Source: Exophiala sp. HKRS030
Lineage: Eukaryota > Ascomycota > Eurotiomycetes > Chaetothyriales > Herpotrichiellaceae
NCBI GenBank assembly: GCA_023897205.1
Contig: JAHWDD010000008.1
Coordinates: 2,542,001 to 2,606,000 of the forward strand
Direction: 5' to 3'
Length of the DNA stretch: 64,000 nucleotides
Part shown: positions 58,572 to 64,000 of the stretch, piece after piece
Layout of the letters: each line of letters opens with the position of its first letter
Position numbering within the stretch: position 1 is the first letter of the stretch
Program-made: the position numbers and the translations under genes
Notes under the pieces: generated by a model
Seen by the model: only the letters and a program-made list of their open reading frames with translations
Told to the model about the DNA's origin: nothing
Databases searched by the model: none

Positions 58572-60095
58572 ATGGGTAATCCCATTCGAGAGCGCATTGC
58601 AAAAGTCGTATCGACTCCAGGTGAGCGGCCATCCGGCGGGTCAATAGACTCTCAAGCTTCATATCTCAATGACAACACTCACCTAATCCGACCAGCTCTA
58701 TCTCGAATATCAACCTCATCCACCCTCACTTACAAGGTCTACAAGCGCCGTTTCTTCGGTCTTGCCCAACTGGTCCTCCTCAACATTGTCGTATCATGGG
58801 ATTGGATCTCCTTTGCTCCAGTCTCATCCACTTCCGCCCAGTACTTTGACACTTCAGAAACAAGCATCAATTGGATTTCCACCGCCTTCCTCTTCGCCTT
58901 TGTCGTCGCAACCCCACCTACCTTCTTCATTCTGCATCGATTTGGGTGCAAAACCGCCATCATGGTAGCTGCCTCGTTGCTCCTTGCCGGTAATTGGATC
59001 AAATATGGTTCCACCAAAGCAGCCAACTTTCCTGGCGTCATGGTCGGCCAGCTCCTCATCGGCTTCGCTCAACCTTTTGTACTTGCAAGTCCAACCAGCT
59101 ATAGCAACCTCTGGTTCAGTCCCAAAGGACGTACCACAGCGACCGCCGTGGCATCATTGGCCAACCCCTTCGGCGCCGCTCTAGGCCAACTCATCTCACC
59201 CTTGTGGGTGTCGACGCCCTCTGATATCCCCAATATGATCCTTTATGTCGCCATCATATCCTCGGTCGCATGCGTCCCCAGCTATTTTATCCCCTCCCAC
59301 CCACCCACACCACCCTCGGCTGCTTCCAAATCCCTTTCTGATGGCCTCGACCGCACCTCGATCAAACACGACATCACCACACTTCTTCATAGTCCCGAAT
59401 TTTACCTCATCCTCATTCCTTACTCAATCTATGTCGGCTTCTTCAACGCCCTGTCAAGCCTTTTGAACCAGATTCTCGAACCTCATGGATTCAGTGAAGA
59501 CGATGCCGGAATCGCTGGCGCCATTCTCATTGTTGTTGGCCTCGTCTGCGCTGCCATCTCCTCCCCAATCATCGACCGGTACAAGTTTTACCTGATATAC
59601 ATCAAGATCACCGTACCCATCATCGGTATCGCTTACCTGATATTCACATGGGCTCCACAGACAAAATCTCTCGCATACGTATATGTAGTGTGCGCGATTT
59701 TAGGAGCCGCCAGCTTCGGCCTGGTACCTGTGGTGTTAGAATTCCTGGTGGAGATCCACTATCCACTCGGCCCTGAATTGGGGAGCAGCTTGTGCTGGTG
59801 CGGCGGCCAGCTGTTAGGAGGCATATTCATTGTTATCATGGACGCATTGAAGGCAGGAGAGGACGCCAACCCGCCCTTGAACATGAAACGCTCCTTGATC
59901 TTCCAAGCCGTCATCGCAATGGCTGCAATACCCACCGCCTTGGCTCTAGGCCTGTTTGGCCGCCACGCCCAAGTCCGGAGAAAGAGATGGGAAGCCGATC
60001 AGGTCGCCGGCGAGGACGGTGTCGCACAGGTTGTCGAGGGGTATGAAGAGCAAGAGCAGAATATCGCTGTGCAGAACGCGCGGGAGAATGCGTGA
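58572..60095 (+). CDS. Major facilitator superfamily transporter (FLVCR/DIRC2-like)
   Basis: This is a membrane transporter of 507 residues encoded by one exon, starting at ATG 58572 (MGNPIRERIAKVV). Twelve hydrophobic segments can be counted in two sets of six: from FFGLAQLVLLNIVVSWDW near residue 55 to VAIISSVACVPSYFI near 225, and from LILIPYSIYVGFFNALSS to AIPTALALGLFG near 460. The central loop is hydrophilic and the C-terminal tail acidic and Gln/Glu-rich. The overall look is that of the FLVCR/DIRC2-type group, whose studied animal members move heme, choline or other small solutes. The substrate here cannot be read from sequence. No metabolic cluster is evident beside it. Confidence 0.88.
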   Translation: MGNPIRERIAKVVSTPGERPSGGSIDSQASYLNDNTHLIRPALSRISTSSTLTYKVYKRRFFGLAQLVLLNIVVSWDWISFAPVSSTSAQYFDTSETSINWISTAFLFAFVVATPPTFFILHRFGCKTAIMVAASLLLAGNWIKYGSTKAANFPGVMVGQLLIGFAQPFVLASPTSYSNLWFSPKGRTTATAVASLANPFGAALGQLISPLWVSTPSDIPNMILYVAIISSVACVPSYFIPSHPPTPPSAASKSLSDGLDRTSIKHDITTLLHSPEFYLILIPYSIYVGFFNALSSLLNQILEPHGFSEDDAGIAGAILIVVGLVCAAISSPIIDRYKFYLIYIKITVPIIGIAYLIFTWAPQTKSLAYVYVVCAILGAASFGLVPVVLEFLVEIHYPLGPELGSSLCWCGGQLLGGIFIVIMDALKAGEDANPPLNMKRSLIFQAVIAMAAIPTALALGLFGRHAQVRRKRWEADQVAGEDGVAQVVEGYEEQEQNIAVQNARENA

Positions 60096-60960
60096 TTAAA
60101 AGAAAGATGGCAGGCGTGGTGACCGAATTAAGGGAATGGCGCTGATATGGACCATTGGACATTGCCATACGAAATGGTTGACATGATTGACGCAGACGAC
60201 TGGCCTCAATTCATCCGAACGGCTGCAGTCAACACGACCTTTCTCCGACACTGGTACATCAATCTTGATCCAACGCACGGAGACAACGAGGTACTTATGT
60301 GTCATTTCGAGAACACAATATCCTCTTTCCGAGTTCGGACAATTGAACAATCGAACAAGCAAGCCAGCCCAGCCCAACATCACCACCTAACACCAACGAA
60401 TTTCCTTGAATCTCATTCCAGTTCCAGCGAATACGGAGCGAGCGACCGAGTCGGTTTGGCACACGGGGAACGGGATGTGTGTTTCGTGGTAGGTCAGGCG
60501 CATGGATGTATATATGAAAGAAAGCCACAGGCACAGCGGAGCTGCGAGGAGGGATGGGTGATGGGGAAACAGGGAAGAACATGTGCAGTCCCGTTCCCAG
60601 GTATCGAATTCATGAAGCCCATATACATATATGTATACATGTATATGCATGTCTCTGACGTCGTCACAGAGACAACAAGAAGAAAGTAGGAAGGGTGGAG
60701 AATCATCGCACACGCACGCCATTTATCTTTTATACCATTATACAGTCCACCCCCCCATAATCCACGATCCACGATCTACAACCCCATCCCTCCGTGCTGC
60801 ATGTAGCCTTAGGTACATACCTATCCATGTACTGTTTGTACATAGAATAACCAAGTCAAGCCAAGCGAGCTGAGGACCCCGGTTTTCCGGGGCGGGAGGG
60901 CGGGAGGTAAATGCATCTCGTCGTATACTTCCACATTGGGCCGTCGAGCCTGATTCGTTG

Positions 60961-61086
60961 GTTGGTTGGTTGGTCTATCAATTACCTACCTACTTACCTA
61001 CTTACCTAATTACCTACCTCCGTAGGGAAATCGGTAGGTTGGTAGGTACGTTGGTAGGTAGGTAGGTAAGTAGATAAGTAGGTACG
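60961..61086. repeat. TACC / GGTA inverted-repeat arms
   Basis: A left arm of CTAC/TTAC units is followed, after about 12 bases, by a right arm of GGTA/GGTT units. The two arms are roughly reverse-complementary over about 45 bases, so the stretch could fold into a long imperfect hairpin. Confidence 0.75.
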
Positions 61087-61672
61087 TTGGCAAGGACACT
61101 CGGGTGGACAGGGGAAAGCGGGTGCTAGTGAGAGAGAGAGGAGAGAAAGAAGTCGAGAGGTGTTAGATATGCATGTATGTAAATATTATATATATATGCA
61201 TGCCGCCGCACAAAGCAAACAGGCCCGCGTATCTGGAGGAACAAAGTAACTAACTACCTAAAAGGATAGACATATATATATATACCTAGTTAGTTAGTAC
61301 ATCCACCAACGGTTCAAGCCGTGATTGATTGATTGATATGTAGGTATTATTGGACTTCTGATTTCTCATTCCACCAACTCGCTCGCGGCTGCAGGTTGCC
61401 AAGGTCAAGGCTGGGCTGAACTCGACACTCTTGACATCCATACATACGTACGGAGTAACATTCATATTTGTCGGATTTCGAGGCTTGAGGCGTTCGTGGG
61501 CGTTGAGGCTTGCGGCTGAAGGACAACGCACGACTACCTAACTAACGATTCACGATTCACGATTCGATGCCCACGACTTTGGCACTTGCTCCGTACATAT
61601 GTATGTACTACTCAATACATACTCCGTACTGCACTATAAGCCGAACTTGCCATACTCGACGTTGTTGGTTTG

Positions 61673-61736
61673 TTAGTTTGCTAGTTTGCTAGTTTGCTAG
61701 TTTGCTAGTTTGCTAGTTTGCTAGTTTGCTAGTTTG
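61673..61736. repeat. 8-nt minisatellite, unit TTTGCTAG
   Basis: About seven perfect TTTGCTAG units are flanked by degenerate TTTGTTAG and TTTGTTGG units. Confidence 0.9.
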
Positions 61737-62873
61737 TTGGTGCGATGGTGTGGTGTGTGGTGTGTGGTGTGCGGGTTTCTCGCTTTCACAGGTTTCTCGG
61801 GCTGGCTGAAAGAGAAATGCGGCCCGGCCCCGTGAATAATAATGCATGGGTACTCCGTACACCGATGATCAGGCGATTTGGGTCTCTTGTTGGGCCAGGG
61901 GCTTTAGTTAGTTAGTTAGTTAGTAGCAAGTACTCTCCTCGTATGGATGTACTGTACCTACCTACTCCGTAATATTATCTATCAGCCAGTGGAATGCTAA
62001 CTAAACGAGGGAAGGGCCACATGGGCCGTGCAAAATTGTAGATGCAGAGTTGTCTGGTTATGTAATTATCAATAGATGTCTAGCTACCAATGGTACTCAA
62101 GGGGGAGATCGTATGCCAGGATCTCGAGCGAAGTTGGGGTTGGCGTGTTCTTTATCGAATCACAGAACGCAGACAGCAAGGTTCGCAAACTGTGTCTAGT
62201 CTGGGCATCAGGCTGCGTAGTGTCGGTGCGGGATTCGAGTTCTGCTGTATAGTACTCGCGAGACATCTGGCCAGGGTGGGAATTGATGTTCTTTTATATT
62301 ATCGAAGTATTATCACACGGGTTTGTTGACGGTGAAAGGCCCGCGTGGATGGGTTTGGAGCAACATGCTAACCTGTCTATTAGCATCGAGTCATGATTGA
62401 ATGGATTGGCTAAGTCTGATTGAGATCGGGTTGATTGGTGTGTAGCTTTCTTGGAAACGATTGGTCATGGTCAATGGTTCTCAATGCTGTTGGACCAAGA
62501 ATTTTGCTTTTGAGTGGTGTGGGAGAATATCGAGCAGGTGTCAAGAGCATTGTGTTCATAGTCATTCCAACGAACCGAACTCTAGTGGGACAAATCTTGA
62601 TTTTATTCTTCTTTCGCATTATCTGAGATGGATAGCTGTACAAGCGTGGAGGATATGTAAAATGCGACATGTTTTGATGATCACCATCGACCGCTAACTT
62701 CGAGGAAAACGTGAAGAAAGAAGCCTTGTTGCAGCTGGCTCTCAGTGTTCTTATGAGCAGAGAAGGAATGGACAAGTATGAGTTCATCGTGCTCACTGAA
62801 CCCTGTCTATGACTCCAAGCTGAACATGATGGACGGACCGATTGGTAAGAATGGCCACGGGAATGGCTTTCGT

Positions 62874-63459
62874 CTACTTGAGCTGCTTGAAGAGCTTGCC
62901 AGCGGCACATTGCGTGGCGCAGTGTTGAAGATGGAAAACTAGAGAATAGATCAGCATGAGAAGTCGACAATAGAGCATCATTGAAATCCAGAATGAGACA
63001 TACATTCTTCCACGCAATCTTCCTTGGGGCCCTTGTGATCTGGGTCCTCACTGGCAGCGGTAACTCTCTCAACACATTCATCGTAATGATGCTTGTAGCC
63101 GATACATCCGCTCGATCGTGCGCATTCTGTGAACCTCTTATTAGCCAATTGATCCTATATCCCCACAATCACTGCCAATTGTATCGGACAAAGGCAAGAC
63201 CTGAAGAGTTCGGAGTAGACATACCCTCTTCAAGAATAGGCTTGGGATCAACAGGTTCCTCTTCTTCTTCCTCTTCCTCCTCCTCCTCTTCTTCCTCTTC
63301 TTCTTCCTCGGCGCCACCTTCTTCACCTTCAGCGTCGTCCTTTGATTCCTCCTCTCCTTCTTCCTTGTCCTCTTCCTCGTCGGCAGGAGCTTCAGCGTGG
63401 ACGTCCTGCACGAAAGAGACGGAGCTCATCAGGTCGGAGAAGAAATCTGTGATACCCAT
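62874..63459 (-). CDS. QCR6: Ubiquinol-cytochrome c reductase hinge subunit QCR6
   Basis: QCR6 is the acidic hinge subunit of mitochondrial complex III that helps cytochrome c dock to cytochrome c1. Exons in coding order are 63459-63225, 63126-63004 and 62938-62874, giving 140 residues. I start at ATG 63459 (MGITDFFSDLMSSV); the frame continues upstream but has no ATG. An acidic middle contains about 18 consecutive Glu residues. The hinge core follows: ECARSSGCIGYKHHYDECV, then DCVEEFFHLQHCATQCAAG and the ending KLFKQLK, with paired cysteines that form disulfides in the family. All three exons are needed to build this core. The introns are 98 and 65 nt. Confidence 0.95.
63257..63309 (-). repeat. 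GAA/GAG trinucleotide tract encoding poly-Glu in QCR6
   Basis: A mixed GAA/GAG run, seen on the plus strand as TTC/CTC, encodes the long glutamate stretch of QCR6. The unit keeps the reading frame. Confidence 0.9.
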
Positions 63460-64000
63460 CTTTGCGGAGAAGGGAGCTTGGGTTTTAGGTGTTTTTCGGC
63501 GACCGGAGAGATCTCGATGAAAAGGAACGGCACTGGGCCAACGAGAGTTGAGTGTCAAAGAGACTAATCGAGTACAGAAGAGACCGTCTCGAAGGTCTCG
63601 CGCAGTGAGCAGGGGAAAACGAGATGCAAAGGGGAGCTTGGAATGGAAATCACGTTGTCTTCGATCTGAAGCTAAACTTTAAAAGCTGCCGAATGGATGG
63701 AAGCTGCACCTTCCCAATTGCTAAATCCAGCACAAAAATTGGAGAGGCTATGATTGGCTGGAAAGCGGCACCCCAAGGGCCTTGCCAAGCCCGAGCAACT
63801 CCTGGCCTTTATACGAACACGTAGGGAATACTAGTACGAGAGAACAACAAGAACGACAATCGAAGATCTAGCTTCAGAAATCAAGAACCACTTACGCTGC
63901 ACGCAAAGATTGAGAACTTGTGAAGTGCTGAATTTCAAAGTTCATTCTAACCGGCTGCAGTAGATCAACGCCTAGTTCTGTTACCACTGTGATGATACAA
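63460..64000. other. QCR6 upstream region
   Basis: This is the 5' UTR and promoter of QCR6. No other gene can be supported before the window ends. Confidence 0.6.
63714..63757. promoter_or_regulatory. Cluster of three CCAAT boxes upstream of QCR6
   Basis: One CCAAT lies on the plus strand at 63714-63718, and two lie on the QCR6 coding strand (ATTGG on plus at 63738-63742 and 63753-63757), 255-300 bp upstream of the start codon. Respiratory-chain genes in fungi are often controlled by the CCAAT-binding HAP complex, so a regulatory role is plausible. Confidence 0.4.

Larger units (their letters stand above)
60096..62873. other. Repeat-rich spacer between the transporter and QCR6
   Basis: No supported gene in 2.8 kb. 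The stretch has CTAC/TAGG inverted-repeat arms (60.96-61.09 kb), a TATA/ATATAT patch near 61.18 kb, an 8-nt minisatellite (61.67 kb), TTAG runs near 61.91 kb and four copies of the TACGGAGT/ACTCCGTA motif (about 61448, 61620, 61851 and 61963). Frames at 60147-60689 and 62410-63168 look incidental. Confidence 0.6.

Noticed and set aside
60147..60689. 180-codon plus-strand frame after the MFS gene
   Set aside because: Lies in the transporter 3' region, low-complexity ends, no recognisable domain.
62410..63168. 252-codon minus-strand frame overlapping QCR6 exons
   Set aside because: It is another frame on the same strand as QCR6 and conflicts with its clear three-exon structure and conserved cysteines.

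Overview
The window reads as nuclear DNA of a filamentous ascomycete (Pezizomycotina). Genes carry short GT-AG introns of about 50-120 nt, intergenic spaces run 0.3-2.8 kb, and the gene set is fungal. An APN2 - MAT1-1-1 (alpha box) - SLA2 arrangement marks it as the mating-type region. A Eurotiomycete, possibly of the black-yeast order Chaetothyriales, is my best guess. That guess rests on locus layout and a candidate extra MAT gene beside MAT1-1-1; I could not compare sequences.

Layout. 1-2.6 kb: the 3' end of an unrecognised gene, then repeat-rich spacer. 2.7-8.2 kb: an accessory group of a cytochrome P450, a LaeA-like methyltransferase and a dienelactone-hydrolase-family enzyme. 10.2-16.5 kb: free methionine-(R)-sulfoxide reductase, the mRNA-export helicase DBP5 and the F-BAR/SH3 actin regulator BZZ1. 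16.9-26.5 kb: the lipid-transfer giant VPS13. 27.6-39.6 kb: the MAT locus, with APN2, a divergent pair (a MAT1-1-4-like candidate and MAT1-1-1) and SLA2. 40.7-49.3 kb: a tandem minus-strand pair, an NVJ2/TEX2-type SMP-domain protein and REV3. 49.8-56.2 kb: splicing factor SLU7, an unrecognised minus-strand gene and a septation-type coiled-coil protein. 58.6-60.1 kb: an MFS transporter. 62.9-63.5 kb: complex III hinge protein QCR6.

How the genes relate. APN2, MAT1-1-1 and SLA2 form the conserved sexual-identity locus. Only an alpha-box gene is seen and no HMG-box MAT1-2-1, which suggests a heterothallic MAT1-1 strain. APN2 and REV3 act in DNA-damage processing and tolerance. SLA2 and BZZ1 act in cortical actin and endocytosis. 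VPS13 and the SMP protein act at membrane contact sites. Divergent pairs (DBP5/BZZ1, VPS13/APN2, REV3/SLU7, candidate/MAT1-1-1) probably share promoter regions.

Two cross-cutting observations. First, five recognisable genes (P450, BZZ1, VPS13, REV3, SLU7) and one unknown gene are each broken by a single missing base, always at or beside a short G/C run. This looks like systematic sequence error rather than six pseudogenes, although the P450 could be genuinely broken. Second, a short motif (TACGGAGT / ACTCCGTA) occurs at least 11 times, and every copy I found is intergenic. Spacers are also rich in CTAC/TAGG and TTAG/CTAA tetranucleotide runs and 8-nt minisatellites.
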